A DNA stretch of 64,000 bases from the NCBI GenBank assembly GCA_963715675.1, contig OY970265.1:2294001-2358000 (forward strand). The letters run 5' to 3'. The notes beneath the pieces were generated by a model that saw only the letters and a program-made list of their open reading frames with translations, did no database searches and was not told the origin of the DNA. This document shows, piece after piece, positions 16,443 through 24,615 of the stretch (within the stretch, counting starts at the first letter, position 1; every line of letters begins with the position of its first letter). This DNA is from DASVWZ01 sp963715675 (GTDB lineage Bacteria; Acidobacteriota; Terriglobia; Terriglobales; Acidobacteriaceae). Made by a program: the position numbers and the translations under genes.

Positions 16443-19031
16443 CTATTCTCCGCGCCCAGCCCGTTCTTCGCAGGCCTTGGCTACGCTCCATTTGGCTGCC
16501 CCCTCCGCGATCTGTTCTTCTGCCCATTCCTCGATGATTTTCCTCAGAGGACGAATTTCCGCTTCTGCTTCTTCGGCAAACGCCGGGGAGACAGCCGCTT
16601 CGGCGATGATGTCAGCAATGGCATCGCAGGTGGCCGAGATCACACACTCCGCAAGTTCACTGTCGGGTATCGGATTCAGGTCATTCATAGCCTCGATCCC
16701 GCTGCCGATGGCCTGCATGTAGCACTGCAGAAGACCGCCGTAAAACTTGGTGAAGATCTCTGTCCACTTCTCGATGCGTTCATTCAACTCGGTGGTTTCT
16801 GTCATGGCCTGGGCGCCGCCCAGTTCCATCTTTCCCAGTGCCATGCCGGTGGCCGGGTCGACGCTCCACCAACCAAACGTCTGTACCTCGTTGAGTTTGA
16901 CGAGCCGCGAGGGCAGGATCAGCATCTGGCCTTGAGCCAGCTCCGCCGCCAGGGCGTTCTTGATTGCCGACGGAATTGCCATGCCATCGACCGTCGATTT
17001 CTGGTCCGGAGTAATCGTGAGAATCGAGACATCTTGATCAGACGCCGCTGCAAACAGCGGAATCGTGTTAAAGCTTCGATCCGGCTGAACCGTCAAACGC
17101 TCCAGAGCTGTGTCAACGATGCCAGCCTCCATTGCCAACTGCTGTGCATCGTCGGCGGTGCCCACAAATTGAAAGGGAGAGTTGAGCAGATCGATGCCTT
17201 GTGCGAAGCGATATTCGCTCTTCGCTCTGCCCCAGTCGGCAACTACAAACCCATGGCGGAAAAAAGCCAGGCGGGGGCGCTCGTAATATGACTTGGCTTT
17301 GGCGCCGTGGTGCTGGGCGATGAGAAACCGGTCCACATCGCTGGAGAAGTAATAATCGATGAGTTGGGGTGAGAGCATCGGCCCCGGCAGATCGTCCACG
17401 CTAAAAGTCTGGCCAAGGTATAAACGGGCGCGCGCCTTCTCCTCGATTGCCTGCTGCGCCTTCGCGGTGGCAAGACGGGTTGCCAGTACAAAAACCGGGC
17501 TGGTGCTGCCCACGGAAACCGCACCATCCCACGCCTGCGCAAGAAGGGCTCGTACCGCCCGGTCTTCGGTGAGCGCAGGTGCGATTCGGAGCTTTGCGGA
17601 GGAAGCCTCCAATCGGTCCAGGATAACCCGCTGGTAATGCGTCTCCGCAAGGTGGGGACCGGCGCTGGTCACATCCAGAGACAAGCGGGCAAGGACCACG
17701 CCATTGCCCACCGGCTTCGCTTTCGCTTGGGGCTTTGCAGCAGGGGTTTGATCTTCGTCGCCACCCAACCCGCCAAGCAAACCACCGGAGGCCCCAGCCG
17801 CCCCTGTATCGGCGCCGCTGGTTCCATCGGACGATCCCCCCTGAATTTCGCTGGATGACTCGCTGAGGCGGAATGCGTCGCCGTCGGTGCGGTCGTCATC
17901 CACCAGGAGCACTCCCTTGAACTTGGCTTCACTTGCCTTGGCGGACGTGGCTTCGATTGCCAGCCGAATGTTCTTGCCGAAAAGATCCGCTGCGTTGATC
18001 TGCTTCGAAAGCAGTTCTTTGCTTTGCAGAGTTCCGCTGTCCAGAAATTCACCCACCAGCCGGAATTGGACATGCTGGAAGAGTGTGTCCGCGGGAGAGT
18101 CCGGGTCGAACGTTTCTACCGGATCGGTGAGCCTCTGGTTGGCGCTTGCGCTCTTCAGGCTGGGATCGAGGTCGATCGCTTGATCATCCACCGTGGCTTG
18201 CACCCAGTAGTGGTCTTCCAAGGCCTCCAACTGGCGGCTAGTCGCGTCGCTCGGCAAACCAGCCTTCTTCAGCGCCGACTGGACGAGCGGGAGGTTCTTC
18301 TTCACCGCCTCAAGCAGTGCGCTGCCCGATTGTTCTCCCCGCTGGTCGAGACTCTTGCCGAACTCCCGCTGGTGATCGGTGAGCCCCGTGGAGGGCGCGC
18401 TGTTGCTCAACGACTGCAGGACTTGCTCGACCGATCCCGGCTCCGTGGCAATCTGCTGCAGTAGCTTCTGTGCCTGCTCGGGCGATAAATTTCCATGCGC
18501 GATCTTGACCGACACGCCATTTTGTTTGAGCAGTGCCGCCAGCAACAGCGCCCTCTCAAGAGAGTTCCCGCCACGCGTGATGAGAGTCGCGCGCACCCCC
18601 TTCATGATTCCCGGATAAGGCTCCAACGCCACGTGGTCGCGGACAAACTCAAATGCCGCCTGGGGCGTGGTGAGGATCTGCCCCAGCGCTTCCACGTCGG
18701 TCAGCGCCCTTGGAAATCCATCCAGGTAAGCCTGTAACCGGCCCAGGCGGCTCGCGATCGCCTCGACTTCGTCTTTGTAGGCCTGCTGCCTTTGTTCCGG
18801 AGAAAGCGCTGCTACCGACGTCGCCAGACCGAGCGAGTCGCTGCCGGAATGATTCGATCCAGCTTTAGCCAGAAAGCCATGCTTGGCGACGTACAACCCG
18901 ATGCCGGCTACCACAGCAATCAGAACCAAGACCAGCGATGCCCAAAGCACCACCCGGAACCCGGTTTTTATTGGTGAAGGCGAGGATGAGTCCCCCGAGG
19001 GGGAGTCGGCTGAATGAGTGGGTGTACCCAT
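16443..19031 (-). CDS. Membrane-anchored transglutaminase-like protein, catalytic Cys apparently missing
   Basis: ATG 19031 follows AAGGGA. The 862-aa protein has a Ser/Pro-rich cytosolic head, one TM helix at about 26-50 (VVLWASLVLVLIAVVAGIG), and then an extracytoplasmic region. A segment at about 155-200 (TRGGNSLERALLLAALLKQNG) matches the core helix of transglutaminase-like papain-fold domains. The usual G-x-C position there reads GGNS, so the catalytic Cys seems replaced and the domain may be a pseudoenzyme. A later low-complexity Gly/Ser/Asp stretch and Ala/Lys-rich region separate it from a long C-terminal domain. First gene of the operon ending at 12098. Confidence 0.7.
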   Translation of the reverse strand: MGTPTHSADSPSGDSSSPSPIKTGFRVVLWASLVLVLIAVVAGIGLYVAKHGFLAKAGSNHSGSDSLGLATSVAALSPEQRQQAYKDEVEAIASRLGRLQAYLDGFPRALTDVEALGQILTTPQAAFEFVRDHVALEPYPGIMKGVRATLITRGGNSLERALLLAALLKQNGVSVKIAHGNLSPEQAQKLLQQIATEPGSVEQVLQSLSNSAPSTGLTDHQREFGKSLDQRGEQSGSALLEAVKKNLPLVQSALKKAGLPSDATSRQLEALEDHYWVQATVDDQAIDLDPSLKSASANQRLTDPVETFDPDSPADTLFQHVQFRLVGEFLDSGTLQSKELLSKQINAADLFGKNIRLAIEATSAKASEAKFKGVLLVDDDRTDGDAFRLSESSSEIQGGSSDGTSGADTGAAGASGGLLGGLGGDEDQTPAAKPQAKAKPVGNGVVLARLSLDVTSAGPHLAETHYQRVILDRLEASSAKLRIAPALTEDRAVRALLAQAWDGAVSVGSTSPVFVLATRLATAKAQQAIEEKARARLYLGQTFSVDDLPGPMLSPQLIDYYFSSDVDRFLIAQHHGAKAKSYYERPRLAFFRHGFVVADWGRAKSEYRFAQGIDLLNSPFQFVGTADDAQQLAMEAGIVDTALERLTVQPDRSFNTIPLFAAASDQDVSILTITPDQKSTVDGMAIPSAIKNALAAELAQGQMLILPSRLVKLNEVQTFGWWSVDPATGMALGKMELGGAQAMTETTELNERIEKWTEIFTKFYGGLLQCYMQAIGSGIEAMNDLNPIPDSELAECVISATCDAIADIIAEAAVSPAFAEEAEAEIRPLRKIIEEWAEEQIAEGAAKWSVAKACEERAGRGE

Positions 19032-19274
19032 GGGCAACTGTCCCTTCTAGCCGGGCCTGGAGGTCATGCGTCATGTGCACTTGCCGAGAGCGCCGGAAAA
19101 AGTGCGACTCGCACGGCCCGGGAATGAACTCCCAAAGAACCCATACTCATAATAGTGAGGAATGGCGCTTCTTCAGTGACGCCTGCACGCGTTGACTGTG
19201 ATATGCGCGCGCCTGCTGGGGTTGCAGAAGGCAATTGTCAGCAAAATAGTAAGTGCTGTAGAATGAGAGAACGA

Positions 19275-19311
19275 GCGGGAGTAACTCAGTGGTAGAGTGC
19301 GACCTTGCCAA
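19275..19311 (+). tRNA. 5' half of a tRNA-Gly(GCC), truncated at the anticodon loop
   Basis: Thirty-seven bases reproduce a bacterial tRNA-Gly from base 1: acceptor GCGGGAG, D-arm CTCAGTGGTAGAG, anticodon 5' strand CGACC and loop TTGCCAA. Identity stops exactly where the 3' anticodon strand (GGTCG) should begin. No matching T-arm and CTCCCGC acceptor strand follows within several hundred bases. It is therefore a fragment, not a functional tRNA gene. Its place at the switch from housekeeping-like to accessory content suggests a scar of a site-specific integration whose crossover lies in the anticodon loop. Confidence 0.75.
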
Positions 19312-19490
19312 TTCTCCCATATCTAATACTTTCAACAACTTAACAGGCTTGCGGGGACTGCCAAGTACTTGAAAATACGTGGTAGACGTTTGTCTGAGCG
19401 GGTGCGAGTGCGGGTGCTTCGGAAAAGCACGAAGTCGCACTCTAGAGTCCGACCCAACTTGGTTCGCACTCTCCACAACAGAAACACCCG
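19312..19490. other. Non-coding stretch with a long imperfect hairpin after the tRNA fragment
   Basis: No gene is supported. The segment 19406-19442 folds into a two-part hairpin: GAGTGCG (19406-19412) with CGCACTC (19436-19442), and inside it GTGCTT (19414-19419) with AAGCAC (19425-19430) around CGGAA. It may be a structured RNA, part of an attachment region, or chance. Confidence 0.35.
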
Positions 19491-19528
19491 CTCCCTTGCA
19501 AAGGGAGGCCCGCCGATGACAGCGGGCC
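19491..19528 (-). terminator. Double hairpin downstream of the sigma-like gene
   Basis: Two adjacent stems lie just 3' of the minus-strand gene ending at 19549. GGCCCGC (19507-19513) pairs with GCGGGCC (19522-19528), and CTCCCTT (19491-19497) pairs with AAGGGAG (19501-19507). On the minus strand the first stem is followed by TCCCTTT, so it is a plausible terminator. Confidence 0.5.
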
Positions 19529-19548
19529 TCGTGGTGATGTGATCTTCG

Positions 19549-20508
19549 TTAGTCGCCCATCGTCGATACCTCCAAAGAGATCGAGTTTGAAGGAATCGGC
19601 AACGGGAAGAACTGTTCAAACCCATCGCATTCGACGCACACGTTCGAGGCCGCGCTCGGCGTCGGAGGAGTCTCGGCCTTCTTCGGAATCGCTGCCAAGT
19701 TTAGTCTCTTGCGCTTCTTGTAAGCCTTCCTCTGCCTCGGCACTGGATTCCCGCTGAGAAGACTGTCAGCCAGCAGATGCAGACGATTGTGCGTTCGAGT
19801 GAATTGGCTGTCTGTCATACCGAGGGAATCGGCAGTCGTTCCCTGAGACCCCGCTACAAGCAGCATTTCGATTGCTGGTGCGGAACTTGGGTCTTCTCGC
19901 CGCACAAAATCGACAAATTGCCTGAGAAAAGCCCTATCTCGATCTCGCTTTTCGGAAGTATTTGCGGCCCTTCGCAAGTATTCCGAATGGGAATGGCAAT
20001 ACTCATCATCGACAGAACAGGGGTCGTTCCATTCCGTTTGTGTATCGAGCGACAAGTTTCTTGGGTTCGACAGCGCATCTTTCATGCGCTTCGAGTGGAG
20101 ACTCCTGAACTTGTTGGAGAGGCAAAGATTGATGTAGTTCTGGAACCGAGCTTGGTTCGCGCCGTAGTGCTTGTGCGGATCGAACGTCTGCACGATGTCC
20201 TTCTTGCCAGCCACTCGGTGCTTGGAAGTCGGCGGCAGGTGTTGCAGTTGGATCAGGAGGTCCTGCGTCCAATCCTCCAAGTCCTCCTTCTGGGCGGACG
20301 CACTCGCGTGCCTCCTGACCCAATTTCGGACGTACTGCGGAAACCGCTCGTGGAATTCATCGAAGTCTTTCGGAACAACGAACCCGTCGTGACCGATGAG
20401 CCGACCGTCTCTGATCGTAAAGGGATCGGACTGGCGCGGCAGGTTTTCAACAGAAAAATTGGAAAAATTGATGGGTTGATTTTCGACTGCGGCGGTATTG
20501 CTCTGCAT
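19549..20508 (-). CDS. Sigma-70-like DNA-binding protein
   Basis: The ATG at 20508 follows AAGGAGA. In the 319-aa protein, residues about 70-150 look like sigma region 2: 'EDLEDWTQDLLIQLQHL' and 'YINLCLSNKFRSLHSKR'. A second helical segment at about 205-250 (TTADSLGMTDSQFTRTHNRLHLLADSLL) resembles a region-4-type helix-turn-helix. The C-terminal 70 residues are basic then Pro-rich, with a CVEC pair. It is probably a mobile-element-borne sigma-like regulator; a phage-type late regulator is an alternative. It is divergent from the HU-like gene, with only 32 nt between start codons, so the two are probably co-regulated. Confidence 0.6.
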   Translation of the reverse strand: MQSNTAAVENQPINFSNFSVENLPRQSDPFTIRDGRLIGHDGFVVPKDFDEFHERFPQYVRNWVRRHASASAQKEDLEDWTQDLLIQLQHLPPTSKHRVAGKKDIVQTFDPHKHYGANQARFQNYINLCLSNKFRSLHSKRMKDALSNPRNLSLDTQTEWNDPCSVDDEYCHSHSEYLRRAANTSEKRDRDRAFLRQFVDFVRREDPSSAPAIEMLLVAGSQGTTADSLGMTDSQFTRTHNRLHLLADSLLSGNPVPRQRKAYKKRKRLNLAAIPKKAETPPTPSAASNVCVECDGFEQFFPLPIPSNSISLEVSTMGD

Positions 20509-20540
20509 GGAGACATCTCCTTAGAGAGGATTTGAACTAC
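20509..20540. promoter_or_regulatory. Very short divergent control region with an inverted repeat
   Basis: The 32 nt separating the divergent ATGs contain GGAGA-CA-TCTCC (starting at about 20510), an inverted repeat with 5-bp arms. It also forms the ribosome site of the minus gene; GAGAGGA (20524-20530) serves the plus gene. There is no room for standard promoters, so promoters must lie inside the opposing genes or the transcripts overlap. Confidence 0.35.
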
Positions 20541-20852
20541 ATGCGAGCAAGCGTAGGAGGTCGAGACGAACTGGCGACAAGGGTTCAGCGGGCGTTGATG
20601 CTGCCGTCGAAGAAGCAAGCCGAGCAAATCGTGCACGTGGTGATCGACAGCTTGGAAGTCACCCTGCTCAGCAATCTCGGAACCAACGGGTTCACGCTGA
20701 AACTTGGCAGCTTTGGCAAGTTTTCAGTCCGGCACAAGCCGGGGATTCTCAGGAAAATCCCCTTCACAGGCGAGACGATACTGACGAAGGAAAAGCGGCA
20801 GGTCAGGTTCGTCAGCTTGGGGGCGCTGCGCCAACACGAAAGAGTTGGCTGA
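20541..20852 (+). CDS. HU/IHF-family DNA-binding protein
   Basis: The 103-aa product from ATG 20541 (TTG 20532 is also possible) has the HU fold order. The helical dimerisation part is 'LPSKKQAEQIVHVVIDSLEVTLLSNL'. The beta saddle is 'GFTLKLGSFGKFSVRHKPGI', where LGSFGKF matches the HU consensus (G-x-F-G-x-F), and the arm region carries RKIPFTGETILT. HU proteins bend and compact DNA and assist site-specific recombination. An island-borne copy next to a sigma-like gene fits a mobile-element nucleoid protein. Confidence 0.8.
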   Translation: MRASVGGRDELATRVQRALMLPSKKQAEQIVHVVIDSLEVTLLSNLGTNGFTLKLGSFGKFSVRHKPGILRKIPFTGETILTKEKRQVRFVSLGALRQHERVG

Positions 20853-20936
20853 ATGAAAGACCGCCATCAAAGTCCCAGACCCTAACGATTTCACGAAGTG
20901 GAGTCAAAGCTGGGTCATAATTACCGGATTGCAGGA

Positions 20937-21206
20937 ATGAGCACCATGGAGGAGTCGGGCAAGTCCGTTGTGCTGGATCGCGAACTCGACAAAGAGAAGA
21001 GCTTCGGTCCTTCCGCCCCGCGCATCCGCTGCCCCCTCTGCGGCTGGTCGCCCCGAAAGGAAGACAAATGGTTCTGCACCTGCGGCTATGAATGGAACAC
21101 CTTCGACACGGGAGGCATATGCCCCGCTTGCCTTTACCAGTGGGCTGAAACCCAGTGCCTCTCGTGTAGCCGATGGTCGCCGCATTCGGATTGGTATGTG
21201 GAATAG
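20937..21206 (+). CDS. Small zinc-ribbon protein of unknown function
   Basis: Several starts are possible: GTG 20898, ATG 20937 and ATG 20946. I give 20937, after GCAGGA. The approximately 89-aa product contains three CxxC-type knuckles (CPLCGW, CTCGYEW, CPACLYQW) plus CLSC, so it probably binds two zinc ions as a double zinc ribbon. The aromatic residues after each knuckle are typical of small cytosolic zinc ribbons. No enzymatic domain is seen. Its location in the island suggests an accessory role, but I do not recognise a named family. Confidence 0.65.
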   Translation: MSTMEESGKSVVLDRELDKEKSFGPSAPRIRCPLCGWSPRKEDKWFCTCGYEWNTFDTGGICPACLYQWAETQCLSCSRWSPHSDWYVE

Positions 21207-21290
21207 CACCAGAAAAGCAGGCGCATTTCGACAGCCAACTATTTTCGGGGAGATTTTGATGAAAATGGCGGTCCGACTGTATATAGCTCT

Positions 21291-22598
21291 ATGACAAACA
21301 ACTTCCCAACCGATGCTCTGAATTCCAGTGGGTCCGAAGACGTTCTTGACCCTATCTACCTGCCCTTCTCGGCTGCCACCCTAGCCAAACATTTTGCTCC
21401 GGTCGGCGTTTCCGTTAACACGCCGGAAGACTACCTGCGCTATTACCAAGAGAGCGCCGACAGATACCGCACTTTCTTGCTTACTGATGCGGAACAGAAG
21501 CCATTACCCCTCACCTCCCTTCGGGCTCCGTGTCAGATCGAAAAGGACGAGCGATTTTGGACGGCAGCGTGTTGGCTACACATTTTCTATGCCCCGAACC
21601 GGGTTGAAACACTCACGCGACTGATGACCGATTGCTTTGGTTCGCAACCTCCCGTCGCGACCCTGCGGTCATGGGAGGAATGTTTCGAAGGCGACTTGCG
21701 TCTCTACTTTGAGGCGCACCTACCCTCTCCGGTCAGTTACAAAAAGTGGCTGCGAGAGAATCTGCGGCAGCGAAACCTGATTCCTTATGTGCTTCGGGCA
21801 GCAACACGCGCCGGAAATAGGGATTTTGAAGGCGCGACCCACGTCGATGCCTTGCTCTTGAACGCGAGCAATGGCTTTGCACTGCTGGTCGAGGCGAAGG
21901 TGCTGTCGGATATTTCATATCACGTGTCGTTTGATGTGGCTCGAAATCAGCTTGCCCGGAACATTGACGTAATGCTCGAACAGAATCCTCTGCTGGAGCC
22001 GCCGCTGCGGGACCGCGACCCTGAGAAGACCTTGTTCGTGTTCCAAAGCCCCGCGATGTTCAAGACGAACCCACATGTTCGGCTCTATGGGTGGTTGTTG
22101 CAGGATTACAAGAATCCCCGTGCCATTGCTCGCGACCTGCCGCATCGGGGAGAACGTGATTGGAAATCCGTTGCCTCACGCATTGGATGGCTGACTTGGG
22201 ACGACTGTAACGCTGTGCTTCCGGGAAGTTGCAAATGGTTAGCGATGGAGGCGAGTACACCTATCGAACGGAACGCGCCTCCGCAACGACCGCAACCAGC
22301 ATCATCAACGAATCTCCCGTATACGCTTGACCCAAACTTCGACCAGCCCCGGTTGGAAAAGCTTGTTGCTGAATTTGAATCCTCAGCAAAAAGAGGAATC
22401 GACCGCAGTCTCGCGTTGAAGCTACGAAACGAATTGCTTGAAAGCGAGACACCATATGTAAGTCGGCCCACCGTTCTCCAGCTAGCGAAATGGTGTAAGA
22501 CGAACAGCCCTCTGTACTGGGGCGGGATGGACGTGGCTCGCCGAATCAGCCAACTTTTATTCGGATGTGTTGTGGACAGGGACAGTCTGAACGTTTGA
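21291..22598 (+). CDS. Putative PD-(D/E)XK nuclease-fold protein
   Basis: The 435-aa protein is mostly unrecognised, but residues about 180-215 read 'THVDALLL...GFALLVEAKV', the D-x(n)-E-A-K arrangement of PD-(D/E)XK nucleases. A helical region precedes it and a C-terminal extension follows. ATG 21291 has no Shine-Dalgarno; a TATATA at 21279-21284 lies about 7-12 nt before it, so a leaderless mRNA is possible. As a lone nuclease-like gene in the island it may be a defence effector. Confidence 0.6.
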   Translation: MTNNFPTDALNSSGSEDVLDPIYLPFSAATLAKHFAPVGVSVNTPEDYLRYYQESADRYRTFLLTDAEQKPLPLTSLRAPCQIEKDERFWTAACWLHIFYAPNRVETLTRLMTDCFGSQPPVATLRSWEECFEGDLRLYFEAHLPSPVSYKKWLRENLRQRNLIPYVLRAATRAGNRDFEGATHVDALLLNASNGFALLVEAKVLSDISYHVSFDVARNQLARNIDVMLEQNPLLEPPLRDRDPEKTLFVFQSPAMFKTNPHVRLYGWLLQDYKNPRAIARDLPHRGERDWKSVASRIGWLTWDDCNAVLPGSCKWLAMEASTPIERNAPPQRPQPASSTNLPYTLDPNFDQPRLEKLVAEFESSAKRGIDRSLALKLRNELLESETPYVSRPTVLQLAKWCKTNSPLYWGGMDVARRISQLLFGCVVDRDSLNV

Positions 22599-22605
22599 GC
22601 CGCGC

Positions 22606-22812
22606 CTATTCCGGCAGTTGAAATACAGGAGCCTCAGGCCGACAACATACACCGTAGCTCTGCCAGAGCCGGAACCACGGGCTATGCGCAAGCATTTCAT
22701 CGTGCCGCCGATTCGCAGCCGAGAGGTCGCTTGCGCTCAGCGGTCTGATGTCCGGCGCTTCGAACATTTCCTGTAGCTGCTCGATGTCGTCAATGATGCG
22801 TTCAACGTCCAT
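22606..22812 (-). CDS. Conserved-type small hypothetical protein
   Basis: A 68-aa acidic protein. The stretch 'RPLSASDLSAANRRHDEMLA' followed by HSPWFRLWQSYG is coherent and looks like a widely distributed small protein that I associate with Acidobacteriota (recollection). It is convergent with the nuclease-like gene, with 7 nt between stops. No function can be assigned. Confidence 0.6.
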   Translation of the reverse strand: MDVERIIDDIEQLQEMFEAPDIRPLSASDLSAANRRHDEMLAHSPWFRLWQSYGVCCRPEAPVFQLPE

Positions 22813-22957
22813 GCGTCACAATCATCTAAGAGAAGGCGGGGAGGGGTCAACCTGAAACGGCAACTAGCCCGAAATCCCTCGGTTTGTGACCAGATAAACC
22901 GCAAGGCTTCCCAGTCAATGACACCGCCCTCGCACACCGACGCTAGAATATGGATTG

Positions 22958-23734
22958 ATGTTTAAAGTCGCTAGCTGGAATTTGAATTCTGTTCGCTCTC
23001 GGCTGACCCATGTCACGACATGGCTGAAAGCTCGCGAACCGGATGTGTTGTTGCTGCAAGAATTGAAGGGAACGGAATTCCCGTTCGAAGCCTTTAGGTC
23101 GCTCGGTTATGAGAGTGTTGCGGTGACGCAGAAAGCCTATAACGGGGTTGCGATTTTGTCGCGACATCCGATGGAGACGGTTGCGAAGGCTCTCGTCGGA
23201 GACGATTCCGATAGCCATGCGCGGTTCTTGGAGGTAATCATCAAGGGCACCCGCATCGTCAATATTTATCTTCCCAATGGCAATCCGGTAGGGAGTGACA
23301 AGTTTGCGTACAAGTTAGCTTGGATGGATCGGCTGACTCAGCAAATGCTTAGATGGAAACAGGACGATGTGCCAACGCTAATAGGCGGCGACTTCAACGT
23401 GATTCCTGAGGACATCGACTGTCACAAGCCGTCTTCATGGGAGCACGATGCTTTGTTTCAGCCGGAGCCGCGAGCCCGCTATCGTGCGATGTTGGGTATG
23501 GGTTACACGGATGCGTTCCGGTCGTTGCACGCGGGCGAAATAGGACATTTCACTTTTTGGGATTACTTTCGGCAGGCGTTCCAAAACAATCGAGGCATCC
23601 GAATCGATCACTTCTTATTATCTCCGACGCTGGCAGATCGACTGGAAAGCTGCGAAATCGATAAGGGACCTCGGGGGCAGGAAAAGCCCTCTGACCACAC
23701 CCCCATAATCATCGCGCTATCCGATCTGCCATAA
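22958..23734 (+). CDS. xth: Exonuclease III / AP endonuclease
   Basis: The 258-aa protein is a full-length exonuclease III. Active-site motifs appear in order: SWNLNSVR (Asn), LLQELK (metal-binding Glu), YNGVAILSR, IYLPNGNPVGSDKFAYK (Tyr region), GGDFNVIPEDID (Asp/Asn), GIRIDHFLLS, and PSDHTPI (His). It cuts DNA 5' to abasic sites and has 3'-repair exonuclease activity. ATG 22958 is chosen over TTG 22955. The SRAP gene follows 9 nt downstream, so the two form an abasic-site repair operon. Confidence 0.93.
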   Translation: MFKVASWNLNSVRSRLTHVTTWLKAREPDVLLLQELKGTEFPFEAFRSLGYESVAVTQKAYNGVAILSRHPMETVAKALVGDDSDSHARFLEVIIKGTRIVNIYLPNGNPVGSDKFAYKLAWMDRLTQQMLRWKQDDVPTLIGGDFNVIPEDIDCHKPSSWEHDALFQPEPRARYRAMLGMGYTDAFRSLHAGEIGHFTFWDYFRQAFQNNRGIRIDHFLLSPTLADRLESCEIDKGPRGQEKPSDHTPIIIALSDLP

Positions 23735-23743
23735 TCTCCCTCC

Positions 23744-24448
23744 ATGTGCGGTCGCTACCGATTGTCGCGGAGGAAACAGCTTGTCGAAGAATACTTCGAT
23801 AGCGTTTCCGACGAACCCGACTGGACTCCGCGCTTCAACATTGCACCGACCCAGCCGATCCCAGTCATCCGCCAGCATCCCAAGGAACCCGTCCGCGAAT
23901 TGTCGGTTGTGCGTTGGGGACTGATTCCATCATGGGCAAAAGACGCTTCGGGTGCGGCAAGAATGATAAACGCGAGGTCGGAAACGGCAAGCTCGAAGCC
24001 CGCGTTCCGCGATTCGCTGAAATCTCGCAGGTGCTTGATTCCCGCTGACGGATTTTACGAGTGGGTGCGGACGGAGAAAGCCAAGCAGCCGTACTGCTTC
24101 GAAGTGAATGAAGGCGACTTGTTTGCTTTTGCAGGTCTGTGGGATCGCTGGAAGGACCCTAGTGGCAATTGGATCAAGACCTGTTCGATCCTAACCACTA
24201 TCACAAATGCTGTGACCGCACCTGTCCACGACCGAATGCCCGTCATCCTCGATGCAGACAGCTATGACCTCTGGCTTGATCCGGGAATGCAGAACGTCGC
24301 GGCGATCTCCGACCTGTTGAAGCCCTACGACGCCCAGCCGATGCGCTCTTATCCGGTGAATGCCAGACTCAATCACGTGGCGAATGACGATGAGGAATGC
24401 GCACGACCTGTTGAGATCACAGAGGCTCAGACTCACCTATTCTCGTAG
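23744..24448 (+). CDS. SOS-response-associated peptidase, SRAP/YedK (HMCES) family
   Basis: The 234-aa protein begins MCGRY, exposing the catalytic Cys2 after Met removal. It has the family landmarks FNIAPTQP, RWGLIPSWAKD, MINARSET, GFYEW (catalytic Glu) and VHDRMPVIL (catalytic His). SRAP proteins form a thiazolidine crosslink with abasic sites in single-stranded DNA, shielding them from breakage. Being co-directional and 9 nt behind exonuclease III, it acts on the same lesion. Confidence 0.93.
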   Translation: MCGRYRLSRRKQLVEEYFDSVSDEPDWTPRFNIAPTQPIPVIRQHPKEPVRELSVVRWGLIPSWAKDASGAARMINARSETASSKPAFRDSLKSRRCLIPADGFYEWVRTEKAKQPYCFEVNEGDLFAFAGLWDRWKDPSGNWIKTCSILTTITNAVTAPVHDRMPVILDADSYDLWLDPGMQNVAAISDLLKPYDAQPMRSYPVNARLNHVANDDEECARPVEITEAQTHLFS

Positions 24449-24615
24449 TTAGGGGTGTGGAGCCTCAAGCGCCCGGTAGCACGTTGGAGCCATTCCGCGT
24501 GACGGCAAGCCAGACTAGCTTGTGCTTGAGCAGTTTTCGGGGGAGGGCTGTTCCGAGAGCGTCCCGTGACTCAATCGAGTCTGGGGCGCTTTCGTTTGGG
24601 CGGTCTTAACCTATT

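Noticed and set aside
19275..19530. Group I intron interrupting a tRNA-Gly anticodon loop
   Set aside because: Introns at this position are known in some tRNAs, but no 3' exon (T-arm and CTCCCGC strand) is found within several hundred bases and no conserved P7/R-S core sequence is visible.
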